A stretch of 64,000 bases of DNA from CBDAQA01 sp965198865 (lineage in GTDB: Bacteria > Planctomycetota > Phycisphaerae > Tepidisphaerales > Tepidisphaeraceae), in contig CBDAQA010000018.1 in NCBI GenBank assembly GCA_965198865.1, positions 62,001 through 126,000 on the forward strand, read 5' to 3'. Positions 1 to 7,992 of this stretch are shown piece after piece (positions within the stretch are counted from its first letter, which is position 1; each line of letters begins with the position of its first letter). The notes below the pieces were generated by a model that did not search any database, had not been told where the DNA came from, and saw only the letters and a program-made list of their open reading frames with translations. Both the position numbers and the translations under genes were made by a program.

Positions 1-141
1 GATTCGTCGGCAAGCGAGGGACGGACGGAGCGTGGCCCTGTCGGGGCACTACGCATCGTGCAACAAACCCGGCCCCACCCGCGTGCGCGTCGGGGCCGCC
101 GGCATCTCCATCTCCAAGGCGCGATCCCGTACGATGCGGCG

Positions 142-1029
142 ATGCACTGGCCCGTGATGGTTCCCCTGATTGCGGCGTTCGTCGGCATCCTATCGGCAGC
201 TGTCACCGCGGCACCGACCGTCCGTCGGCCGGCCCCGCTCCGGGTCATGACGTTCAACATTCGCAACTCCGGCGCGGCGGACGGGGCGAACCGTTGGGCC
301 GCCCGCCGGCCGATCTACCTGGCGGCCGTGAAGGCGTTCGGCCCCGACCTGTTCGGGGCGCAAGAGGTGCTGGCCGACCAGCACGACGACCTGGGCAGGG
401 GTCTGCCGGGGTACACGCTGGCCGGCGTGGCGCGCGAGGACGGCCATCGCGACGGCGAGTGGGCCCTGGTCGCCTTCCGCACGGACCGGTTCGAGCAGCT
501 CAACGCCGGCGACTTCTGGCTCAGCGACACGCCCGACCGGCCGAGCCTGGGGTGGGACGCGACCTGCGTGCGCATCACCTCGTGGGTGCGGCTGCGCGAC
601 CGCTCCAGCGGCCGCGAGCTGTTGTTCGCCAACACGCACTGGGACCACAACGGCATCGCCGCCCGCCGCAACGCGGCGGCCCTGGTCAAGCAACGGTTGC
701 CGGCCCTGTCGGGCGGCGCGCCGGTCATCCTGGTCGGCGACCTGAACTCGACCGAGGACGACGACTGGGTGCAGTCGCTGATGAGGCCGTCGCACCCAGG
801 CGAGGTGCCGCTCATCGACAGCTACCGCCAAGCCCACCCGCAGCGGCGGCCCGACGAGGCGTCGTTCCACGCGTTCAGGGGCGGGACCGACGGCTCGCGG
901 ATCGACTTCATCTTCCACGGTCCCGCGTTCCGCACGACCGCCGCCACCATCGACCGGCACGTGGGGACCGACGGGCAGTACCCGTCGGACCACTACGCGG
1001 TGACGGCCGAGCTGAACTGGGACGGGTAG
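142..1029 (+). CDS. Secreted endonuclease/exonuclease/phosphatase (EEP) family hydrolase
   Basis: The 295-residue product opens with a hydrophobic signal-like segment (about residues 4-22) and is then an EEP-fold phosphohydrolase. Visible motifs in order are MTFNIR, a metal-binding GAQEV, NTHWDH, VGDLNS, IDFIFHG and the terminal SDHYAV with its catalytic His. The family cleaves phosphodiester or phosphomonoester bonds with Mg2+; the substrate cannot be read from sequence, but export suggests an extracellular nuclease or phosphodiesterase. I chose the ATG at 142 rather than the in-frame GTG at 58 because the signal peptide begins there. Its 3' end overlaps the convergent metalloprotease gene by 37 bp. 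A second EEP gene lies at 54301-55203. Confidence 0.85.
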   Translation: MHWPVMVPLIAAFVGILSAAVTAAPTVRRPAPLRVMTFNIRNSGAADGANRWAARRPIYLAAVKAFGPDLFGAQEVLADQHDDLGRGLPGYTLAGVAREDGHRDGEWALVAFRTDRFEQLNAGDFWLSDTPDRPSLGWDATCVRITSWVRLRDRSSGRELLFANTHWDHNGIAARRNAAALVKQRLPALSGGAPVILVGDLNSTEDDDWVQSLMRPSHPGEVPLIDSYRQAHPQRRPDEASFHAFRGGTDGSRIDFIFHGPAFRTTAATIDRHVGTDGQYPSDHYAVTAELNWDG

Positions 1030-2180
1030 CGGCGCGATCCGCGGCGGGCGGTGCGACGCCGCCGCCGGGCGAAGAGGGTCGACCCGAACGCCAGGAGGGC
1101 GAACGAGCCCGGCTCGGGTGCGGCGACGACGTCGTAGCCCAGCAGTTCCAGGGCGCGCAGGTCGTTGTCGCTCACGGCGGTGGCCTGGTCGTCGGCCAGC
1201 GTCGGGTCCATGATGCCCAGGTTGAGGCCGGTCAGCTCGTCGGCCTTCCAGTGGCTGGCCTGGTTGCCGTCGCCGTAGTAGGCGCCGGTCGACATCTGCA
1301 GCTTGTCGTTCGCGTCGGACGTGTAGTCGTTGCTGCCGGGGGTGAGGTCGCGGTCGTTTGCCGTGAACCCGGCCAAGGTGGTGGGCACGTTGGCCGAGCT
1401 GAACCGGTAGAAGTCCAGCACGGTGGGGTTGATGTTGAACGTGGTCGTCGTCGTCACCGCGCCGGCGGTGGCGGCGTACGCCTTGTCCTCGTCCACCGCG
1501 TCGGTCGCCGAATCGAAGCCGAGCAGGTGGATCAGCTCGTGCTCGGCGACGGTCTTGAAGTCGATCGTGTTCGGCTGGGGGCCGGTGTACGAGAAGGCGA
1601 AGTTGGAGTTGAAGGTGATCGTGCCGTCGGTCGCCGTGGGCGTGCTGGTGTAACCCAGCGTGGGCAGGGCCTTGGCCTCGGCGGTGGTCAGCGAGATGAC
1701 GGGCTGCGGCGTCCTCTTCCCGCTCGTGGCAACGGCGAACGAGTAGCTCGAGCCGTTCGCGCTGGTGCCGGCGGCACCGGACAGGTCGAACGCGGGGGCG
1801 GACGGCAGCGCGTTCCCGACCGCCAGCGTGTTGTTGGTCGGGTTGGCGGTCCCGTCGGAGATCAGCGCGCTGCGCACGCTGTTGTACGCGTACCCCACCT
1901 GCGAGGCCGACGTCTGACCGATAATGTTGGCGCTGCTGAACCCCGCCGACGTGAGGTCGGCCGTGACGTTGACCGAGATGTTGTCGCTGAAGCGGGAGCC
2001 GAGGTCGTTGGCGGCGGCTTGGAACGCGGCGGCGGCCTGGGCGTTGTAGCTGCTGCTGGTCGGATCGAGACCCCCGCCGCTGGCGGGGTCGATGTTGATC
2101 GTCAAGCCGAGCGCGCCCGGGCCGCTCGCGACCGAGAACGCCACCGCCGCCGAGAGCACGCACGCCCGCCGCCTGGACAT
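993..2180 (-). CDS. PEP-CTERM-anchored zinc metalloprotease (NF038122-like)
   Basis: This 395-residue protein has an N-terminal signal peptide (MSRRRACVLSAAVAFSV), a repeat-poor secreted body, and a zinc-protease signature HELIHLLGFD (HExxHxxGxxx, with the third ligand position occupied by Asp). The C-terminus carries APEPGSFALLAFG followed by an Arg-rich tail, a PEP-CTERM sorting signal cleaved by exosortase. It is therefore probably exported and processed at the cell surface. The start is fixed by a GGGAGG ribosome site just upstream of the ATG at 2180. The family assignment rests on my memory of PEP-CTERM metalloproteases with this HELxHLLGFxS core. An exosortase gene is not visible in this window. 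Confidence 0.85.
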   Translation of the reverse strand: MSRRRACVLSAAVAFSVASGPGALGLTINIDPASGGGLDPTSSSYNAQAAAAFQAAANDLGSRFSDNISVNVTADLTSAGFSSANIIGQTSASQVGYAYNSVRSALISDGTANPTNNTLAVGNALPSAPAFDLSGAAGTSANGSSYSFAVATSGKRTPQPVISLTTAEAKALPTLGYTSTPTATDGTITFNSNFAFSYTGPQPNTIDFKTVAEHELIHLLGFDSATDAVDEDKAYAATAGAVTTTTTFNINPTVLDFYRFSSANVPTTLAGFTANDRDLTPGSNDYTSDANDKLQMSTGAYYGDGNQASHWKADELTGLNLGIMDPTLADDQATAVSDNDLRALELLGYDVVAAPEPGSFALLAFGSTLFARRRRRTARRGSRRYPSQFSSAVTA

Positions 2181-2305
2181 GGATCCTCCCAACGGACCTC
2201 GAATCACGCGCCGAGACTCTACCCCAACCGACGCGGAATCCTCGCCTGAATCGCGGGGTTCGTCAACCGGCGTTTTGGAGGGTGCGGCCGCCCGTCGAGG
2301 TGTTG

Positions 2306-2707
2306 TCAAATCCTGTCGCTGACGACCAGGATGACGATCAGGAGGGCGGCGACCACAAAATTGGACGCCAGTAGGGCCGAGCCCGCCAGGGCCGGCCGGA
2401 CCACCAGCCGCCACCGATCGCCGGCCGCACGGCACCAGCGTCCGGCGGCGAAGACGACCACGGCCGCGCCGCCGACGCCCGCCAGGGCGGTGCCGGCGTA
2501 GATGTTCATCTCCCCCGCGTCGCCCACGCTGGTCGGCATCTCGCGGCCGAGCACCAGGGCCGTCCCGAAGAGGGCCAGCCCGACGACCAGTGGAACGGCC
2601 CAGCAGGCGAGCACGACGCGGAGCGTGGCCGTCCGCCAGGGCGGCGGAAGCGCCGGGCGGAGCGACGCGTCGGCGTACCCCAACTTCGCGATCAGCGGCG
2701 TCTCCAT
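2306..2707 (-). CDS. Small integral membrane protein, unknown
   Basis: The 133-residue product has about four hydrophobic segments (residues 30-50, 68-88, 100-112 and 113-131) and an N-terminal cytoplasm-like stretch METPLIAKLGYADASLRP. I recognise no family. It lies 126 bp upstream of the metalloprotease start on the same strand, and codon use looks like its neighbours. It is likely a real gene, because the hydrophobic pattern is strong in this frame and absent in the opposite one. Confidence 0.55.
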   Translation of the reverse strand: METPLIAKLGYADASLRPALPPPWRTATLRVVLACWAVPLVVGLALFGTALVLGREMPTSVGDAGEMNIYAGTALAGVGGAAVVVFAAGRWCRAAGDRWRLVVRPALAGSALLASNFVVAALLIVILVVSDRI

Positions 2708-2844
2708 GCCGAAACTTTACACAATAAAGTTGCTTCGACGCAAGGCGCTGTCGCCGGTGAGACGGGGCCGGAACCGTCTCGTCTGACGTCGATCCGCAAG
2801 GTGTTTACTCCAGATTGAGGCGTTTGAAAACCAGAACAGACTCG

Positions 2845-2915
2845 CCACGGAGGCACGGAGACACGGAGAAGTCGCTGTTTTTCGACCTCTTCTCTGTGTC
2901 TCCGTGCCTCCGTGG
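2845..2915. repeat. Inverted repeat, CCACGGAGGCACGGAGACAC family
   Basis: Arm 2845-2871 and arm 2889-2915 are 27 nt each and match at 26 of 27 positions when one is reverse-complemented, around a 17-nt loop. The element occupies most of the 316-bp gap between the membrane protein and the P-loop protein. No T-run follows, so it looks like a dispersed palindromic element rather than a plain terminator. Related but more degenerate copies are at 11358-11522 and 36945-37090. Confidence 0.85.
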
Positions 2916-2988
2916 TAAATCTGCCTTGGGTCTTTCAAAGCGTTCGATTGGTTACGGCAGATTCGGCTGATGTTGCGAACTTGAAGCC

Positions 2989-3005
2989 GTCCCACTTCGT
3001 CCCAC
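2989..3005. repeat. GGGAC-type helical-phase repeat, copy 1
   Basis: The minus strand reads GTGGGACGAAGTGGGAC: two GGGAC blocks with a 10-bp period. It lies just downstream of the P-loop gene stop. Other copies are at 7950-7976, 16559-16585 and, degenerate, 63041-63073. Confidence 0.6.
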
Positions 3006-3023
3006 GGTCGCTGGCCGGGCGCA

Positions 3024-4109
3024 TCACTTCAGGTACCCCTTCTCCCGGAAGTAGCTCATCGCCTCGTCGACGCTTTTGAACACGCGGGTGGCGGTCTCGG
3101 TGATGAAGGGGCTGGGGGTGCCGCGGCAGGCCCAGACGACGTAGACCTCCTTGCCGCCCTCGAACGCGTGGTGCAGCTCGCGCTCCACGCCGCTGCTCAG
3201 GCCCGGCTTGCCGTTGGGCAGCTCGGGCACCAGGCTGACGATCATGTCGGACTGGTCGACCATCTTGAAGTCGCGGGCGTAGATCTGGCCCATGATGTCG
3301 CCGCTGATCTGGGCCACCTCGGCGGTCTTGAGCGTGACCGGGCCGTCGGCGGCCTGGACGACCATGGTCGTGGCCCCCTCGGCCATCGCCTTGAGGGCGG
3401 TCGTGTGCAGGACGAACTCGTCCACGTCGCCCGGGTCGAACGTGATGAAGTCCTCGGCCAGCTTGGCCCGGAACGCGTCGATCTCGGCCAGCGTGTCGGG
3501 CAGGTCCATCACGTGGCTCATGGGGAACGACGGGTAGACCTTCTTCTTCGTCCCCTGCTCGAACATCAGGTTGTAGATCGTCTGCGTCGTGGCGATGTTC
3601 CGCCCCCGGCTGACCATGAAGAAGTGGCCGTACCCCCGGATCGCGTTGGCCAGGATCTCCGTCGCCAGCAGCTCCTCCTCGCGCCAGACCATGATGTCCT
3701 TCAGCGAGTGGTCGATCTCGTGGTCCTTGGCCAGCCGCTGGTGGACCGACTCGGCGTTGTCCAGCATCGTGACGTACAGGTCGGCGTTGAACGCCTTCAC
3801 CTGGTCGAAGTCGAACGCGCTGAACAGCCCGTGGTGCCAGCGGAACGTGGCGTGCGTGTTGACGATCACGTGCTCGTGCTGCTCGGCGATCCGCTGGATC
3901 TCCTTGAACACGCCGCGCCGCAGCGTGTTCAGCCGGGTGATCGGCAGGTTCAGGATGCGACCCTTGGGCACGTCGGGGGCCTCGGCGTACATCATCCGGC
4001 CGACGTGGCACACGACCAGGTCCTTCCCCGCCGCCTTCGCCTTCTCGGCCACGGTGTCCAGGTACGGACCCTTGTCGACGCCCACCTGTCCGGTCACGAT
4101 CGCGCGCAT
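3024..4109 (-). CDS. P-loop NTPase with C-terminal deoxyribosyltransferase-like domain
   Basis: The 361-residue protein begins with a nucleotide-binding loop GQVGVDKG that follows the adenylate-kinase-like G-x-x-G-x-x-K pattern but has Gly where Ser/Thr is usual. A conserved stretch VNTHATFRWHHGLFSAFDFD and WREEELLATE follow. The C-terminal third (DQSDMIVSLVPELP, then SSGVERELHHAFEGGKEVYV) resembles nucleoside 2-deoxyribosyltransferases, where the Glu of SGVExEL is catalytic. A role in nucleotide metabolism or salvage is an inference. I chose the ATG at 4109, preceded by GGGAGCAGC. An imperfect palindrome at 4135-4165 covers its promoter region. Planctomycete genomes often label this family only as AAA family ATPase. 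Confidence 0.65.
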   Translation of the reverse strand: MRAIVTGQVGVDKGPYLDTVAEKAKAAGKDLVVCHVGRMMYAEAPDVPKGRILNLPITRLNTLRRGVFKEIQRIAEQHEHVIVNTHATFRWHHGLFSAFDFDQVKAFNADLYVTMLDNAESVHQRLAKDHEIDHSLKDIMVWREEELLATEILANAIRGYGHFFMVSRGRNIATTQTIYNLMFEQGTKKKVYPSFPMSHVMDLPDTLAEIDAFRAKLAEDFITFDPGDVDEFVLHTTALKAMAEGATTMVVQAADGPVTLKTAEVAQISGDIMGQIYARDFKMVDQSDMIVSLVPELPNGKPGLSSGVERELHHAFEGGKEVYVVWACRGTPSPFITETATRVFKSVDEAMSYFREKGYLK

Positions 4110-4134
4110 GTGCTGCTCCCTGTATGGCTGCCAA

Positions 4135-4165
4135 ACCAGCGAACCATAGCGGTTCCCTCGCTGGT
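4135..4165. promoter_or_regulatory. Imperfect palindrome upstream of the P-loop gene
   Basis: ACCAGCGAACC (4135-4145) and GGTTCCCTCGCTGGT (4151-4165) form an imperfect dyad 26 bp before the start codon at 4109. It could be an operator or the base of a 5' UTR hairpin; nothing more specific can be read. Confidence 0.35.
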
Positions 4166-4250
4166 GGGCGAGCGCCATTCGCGCCGGCTCGCCGCCCTGC
4201 CATCAGCCGGCTCCGCCCGACGCGCTCGGGCGCGGCGCCGACCACGGTGA

Positions 4251-5749
4251 TCACGGATGAATTAACGGCGGCGAACGCAGGCGTCCCCGCAGGTCGTCAT
4301 CACCGCGGCGGACCCAGAACCCGTACGACGGGCAACCCAGGTCCGTGTCGACCCGGTCGTACCGGGACCGCACCCACGCGGGGATCGGCGAGTCGGCCGG
4401 CAGCGTCGCGAGGGAACTCAGGCGGATGATCACCAGCGGCGCGTCCGACCGGTTCAGGTCGGCGATCAGCCGTCGCCGGTAGGCCCCGTTGGGCGGGGCG
4501 TTGATCGCGTCCAAAAAGAGGAGCCCCGTGACCGGCGACCGCTGCGTCAGGAAGTAGACGCTGTCGTCGTTCCCGAGCAGCCAGAACCGCTCGTCGCCGC
4601 GGAGCATGGCCGCGAGTCGTCCGGAGAGGACCGCCTGCTCAACGAAGTTGTCGGAGGGGAACTTGTGCGTGGCCCACTCCTGGGGCGTCCAGCCGTAGGG
4701 CAGCAGTTCCCGAGCGGCCAGCGGGAGGATCGCCGTCGCCAGCGCGAGCGCCCGGACCCCGGTGGCGATGCCCCACCGGCCGCCGACCAGCCGTGCTGCG
4801 GCGACCCCGCCGGCCACGCAGGCGGGCGGCAACCAGAGCTGGTAGTAGTGCGGGAAGAACCGACCCGGCAGTGCGATGGTCAGCCAGCCGCCCGCCACCC
4901 AGCTCGCCCACACCCACCACTGCCGGCGGGCCCGGGCGGGTCCCGAGCGACCCAGTAACCCGGCGAACAGCCCCAGCAGCCCGAGCGGGATCAACCATCT
5001 CATGCATTCGGGGACCAGGTGCTCGGGCCTCAACGCGGACGCCAGGTTGGCCGCGAGGCTGCCGCCGTAGGGGACGTTGTCGGCGAACAGGACGTGTGCC
5101 GCCGCCGCCAGCCGCCCGACGGCCGACAGATAGCCGGCCAGCGCCGCCCACGCGATGGCCCCCACGCCCGCCGCCACGGCCATCACCGCCCACCTGGAGC
5201 CCCGCTCGCCCGCCCCACCGGTGCCGACGTATCCCACGGCCATCGCGGCGGCGATCAGGACGACGTGCTGCTCGTACAGCGATGCCGCCGTCAGCAGGAC
5301 GCCGACCAGGAGGCCGAGCCGCACCACAGGTACGGGGAACGTCGAACGGGCACCTGCGACTGGGGCGGCCGCTTCAGCGGCCAATGGTGGCGGCTGAAGT
5401 CGCCGCCCCGGCCGGAGCAGGAGGGCAGGGTCACCGCCACGTTGATCAGGAACACCTCTCCCGGCCCGTACCCAACGAGCCGCTCGGCCATCACGAACGT
5501 GGCGTGGAGCAGCGGGGGCTTGTTGTCGTACAGGTCCGCATAGAGCGGCCGGCCGCGGATCATCTCGTGGCCGATGACGGCGTAGACCGCCAGGTCGCGG
5601 TCCGGCGGTTCGGCGTAGGTATGCACCCGCTGCAGGACGATGCCGGCGGCCAGCAAGAGCAGGGCGAGAAGCGTCACCCCCCGCTGGCCCGACAGGCTGT
5701 GAATGACGGTGCCCGACGCCAAGGCGCGGGACTGTACCGGACGCGCCAA
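4251..5749 (-). pseudogene. Broken ArnT-like (GT39/GT83) membrane glycosyltransferase
   Basis: Two reading frames carry one gene. The N-terminal frame (5749 downward) encodes a membrane segment and the catalytic-loop region RDLAVYAVIGHEMIRGRPLY, then DLYDNKPPLLHATFVMAERL, ending near FLINVAVTL. The downstream frame resumes at VVRLGLLVGVLLTAASLYEQ and runs through several membrane helices and a C-terminal domain to the stop at 4251. The junction coincides with a 48-bp palindrome at 5362-5409. Homologues normally have one or two extra membrane helices here, so I infer a deletion together with the repeat and a frameshift. Intact members move sugars from polyprenyl phosphate to lipids or proteins. 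A sequencing error is possible but would not explain the missing helices. Confidence 0.7.
5362..5409. repeat. Palindrome inside the broken glycosyltransferase
   Basis: Arms 5362-5383 and 5388-5409 are 22 nt each, separated by 4 nt, and share the GGGGCGGC...TTCAGC core with a few mismatches. The element marks the exact point where the glycosyltransferase reading frame is lost. The shorter GCCCGCTTCAGCGGGC palindrome at 12636-12657 has a similar CTTCAGC centre. Confidence 0.75.
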
Positions 5750-5755
5750 AGGGGG

Positions 5756-6100
5756 TCAAAGCACGGTCGGCCGGGCGTCCACGGCGGCTCCAGGCAAGCG
5801 TCCAACGCTGCGGAAGGGAAGCCGGTTCCAGAACGTCGCGACGCCGGTCTGGGCGTCGGACGCCAGCACGGCGTAGGCGTGCTTCGCGTTGACGTTCGGT
5901 GGGATCGCGGGGAGCGTCCCCCTGCCCGAACAGGGCCCGGGTCGTCAACTGCTGCGTCGGGGGCGCCGCCTCGGGCGGGTGAACGGACGCCACGATGGTG
6001 CGGCCATCGGCGACGGCGGCAAGCAACAGCTTGCGGAGCTGCAGGCACGCCGATCGGCGTGGCTCTTGCAGGACTGCACCGCGCGATCCGGTACCGCTGG
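5756..6100 (-). pseudogene. Possible remnant of a papain/calpain-type cysteine protease C-terminus
   Basis: In one frame about 6070-5925 reads LQLRKLLLAAVADGRTIVAS and on to TTRALFGQG. After a shift near 5915 the next frame reads PPNVNAKHAYAVLASDAQTG, VATFWNR, and a stop at 5756. The HAYAV...D...V..WN arrangement matches the catalytic His and Asn region of calpain-like (C2) cysteine peptidases. No N-terminal catalytic Cys region is present, so this is a decayed fragment at best. The call rests on pattern only. It fills the 400-bp gap between the two glycosyltransferase genes. Confidence 0.35.
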
Positions 6101-6154
6101 GCCGGGCCAGCCCCTGCCGGGCCGGCCCGGTTCAACTGGCGCTGGGGTCGGACC

Positions 6155-7819
6155 TCAACGCCTCAGGCGGTTGACCGAGAACGCCTCGGGCGGCATCGGG
6201 CCGAGGACGAAGGGCAGCCAGTCGCCGCCCGACACGTGGAACCCGCCGCCCATGGAGAGGTTCATGGTGGTCAGCCACGACGGGGCACCGACCTGGAGGA
6301 AGCCGTCGGGCTCGAGGTGCCCGTCGACGGCCGGGGTGCCGCTGTTGTCGAGCGCCAGGATGACGGTGTCGCCGTCGCGGTAGGCGTGGGTGGTGTCGCT
6401 GAGCGGTCGGGCTCCGGCCAACTGCATGTAGTACTGGAACCCCCAGTGGCCGCCGAACCAGACGCGCGAGGCCGGGATGCCTTCGGCGGCCCAGGCGGCG
6501 GCGAGCCGGGCGGCGCCGTCTCGGTTGTCACGGGCGTACTGGTTCTCGGCGCGGACGATGGCCAACGCGACCGCGCCGCCGACGCCGACGCCGACGGCGA
6601 CCGTGCGACCGACGGGGATCGCCAGCCGTTCGATCGCCCGGATCGCGAGGATGCAGATGGCCGGGAGCATCGGCAGCATCGTGCGGACGTTGATGGACCA
6701 GTTGAGGAACGTGGCGAACGTCAGCACGCCGACCACCCAGAGCGCAAGGAACAGGCCGGCCCGGTCGCACGTTCCCCTTGCCGACCCGGCGACCGCCACC
6801 GCGCCCAGCGTCGCGAGGAGGCCGAACTGCGCGAAGTAGGCCCACGCCGGCGGCCCGCCGGGTCGCCCCCAGCCGGAGGGGGGCGTGATCACATGGGCGA
6901 CGACGCACGCGATGGCGACCGGCGCGACGACGACGCCGAGCCGTCGGCCCCAGCCACGCCAGGCAATGGCCAGTCCGACGATCGCCGCTGGCAGGGCGGT
7001 GGCGGCGACGAAGCAGAGGGCGTCGATCAGCCGGCCGACGAGCGGGGATGGACGCGTTGCCGACCGCGAGAAGGCGATGGCACCCCAGACCAGTCCATGG
7101 CCGTACCGGGTGGCGGTCCAGCGGTCGTAGGCGAGCAATGCCAGGATGGGGGCGCACAGGGTGATCGCCTGCGCGACGCGCGTCCCACGGAGGGGGGCCG
7201 GGCAGAGGAGGGCGTGCGCCGCCAACAGCGGGACCAGGTTGATCGCCGGGTACTTCGTAAGGACGGCCAGCATGAGGACCCCGCCCGCCCCGGCCAACCA
7301 CGGCCAGGCGTGTCGCGCCGTGATGGCCGCCGATCCGCGGATCCACAGGTAGACGGCCCACACCCACAGGCAGAGCAGCGGCCCATCGGCCATTGCGGAG
7401 GTGGCCGAGACCCAGAACCCCGGCGCGACGACGAGCAGCAGGGCGGCCGCGATCGGATGCCTACAGAATCGCCCGGCCAGCAGGGCGGTGCCGACGACCG
7501 TCAGCACGCCGAACGGCAGCAGGGCGGCGTGTAGGGCCGCCTCGTTCCAGCCGGTCGCGTGACTGACGGCCGCCAGCAGGTAGGGCACCCCTGGCGGGTT
7601 CTCCATCTCGTCGGACATCGGCCGGGGGCGGCCGATCCAGTTGACGGTGAACCCCCACGGGTCGGTCGGGTGTGCAACGATCTGCTTGGCGGTCCAGACG
7701 AACAGCGGCTCGTCCACGTGCAGCGGCTTGGCCACGAATGGGAGCACCAGGAGAAACGTGAGACCGACGAGCGGGATCAGGTGCCGTGGACGGACCGGTG
7801 TCATCGGGTCGGGCGTCAT
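6155..7819 (-). CDS. ArnT-like integral membrane glycosyltransferase (GT39 family)
   Basis: The 554-residue product has about ten membrane helices and the family's N-terminal periplasmic loop with acidic catalytic residues (LHVDEPLFVWTAKQIVAHP). The motif GFTVNWIGRP and the loop MENPPGVPYLLAAV follow, and later AMADGPLLCLWVWAVYLW. The C-terminus is a soluble domain (VWFGGHWGFQYYMQLAGARP). These enzymes transfer sugars from polyprenyl-phosphate donors to lipid or protein acceptors on the outer face of the inner membrane; the sugar is unknown. Two ATGs compete (7819 and 7804), neither with a clear ribosome site. It lies beside a broken relative at 4251-5749, and a third copy of the family is at 24162-25730. 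Confidence 0.8.
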   Translation of the reverse strand: MTPDPMTPVRPRHLIPLVGLTFLLVLPFVAKPLHVDEPLFVWTAKQIVAHPTDPWGFTVNWIGRPRPMSDEMENPPGVPYLLAAVSHATGWNEAALHAALLPFGVLTVVGTALLAGRFCRHPIAAALLLVVAPGFWVSATSAMADGPLLCLWVWAVYLWIRGSAAITARHAWPWLAGAGGVLMLAVLTKYPAINLVPLLAAHALLCPAPLRGTRVAQAITLCAPILALLAYDRWTATRYGHGLVWGAIAFSRSATRPSPLVGRLIDALCFVAATALPAAIVGLAIAWRGWGRRLGVVVAPVAIACVVAHVITPPSGWGRPGGPPAWAYFAQFGLLATLGAVAVAGSARGTCDRAGLFLALWVVGVLTFATFLNWSINVRTMLPMLPAICILAIRAIERLAIPVGRTVAVGVGVGGAVALAIVRAENQYARDNRDGAARLAAAWAAEGIPASRVWFGGHWGFQYYMQLAGARPLSDTTHAYRDGDTVILALDNSGTPAVDGHLEPDGFLQVGAPSWLTTMNLSMGGGFHVSGGDWLPFVLGPMPPEAFSVNRLRR

Positions 7820-7890
7820 CGGCTGTTGGGAAGGGCACGAGAGCACCGTGGGACGCACCAGATGCCGTCCCACGACTCGTCCCGAACGCA

Positions 7891-7924
7891 AACTATTTCA
7901 AATCAACAGTTTAGGGAAATAGTT
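7891..7924. repeat. AT-rich inverted repeat between lon and the glycosyltransferase
   Basis: AACTATTTC (7891-7899) and GAAATAGTT (7916-7924) are perfect 9-nt arms around 16 nt. The stretch is unusually AT-rich for this window. It may serve as a terminator stem or operator, but no T-run is seen. Confidence 0.4.
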
Positions 7925-7949
7925 GAGACAATGGGACGCGATTCAAACC

Positions 7950-7976
7950 GTCCCATTTCGTCCCATTCTGTCCCAC
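7950..7976. repeat. GGGAC-type helical-phase repeat, copy 2
   Basis: Three TCCCA blocks at 10-bp spacing, 17 bp downstream of the lon stop. The sequence matches the reverse complement of 16559-16585 at 24 of 27 positions. Confidence 0.65.
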
Positions 7977-7992
7977 GGCTTTGGTTGTTCCG

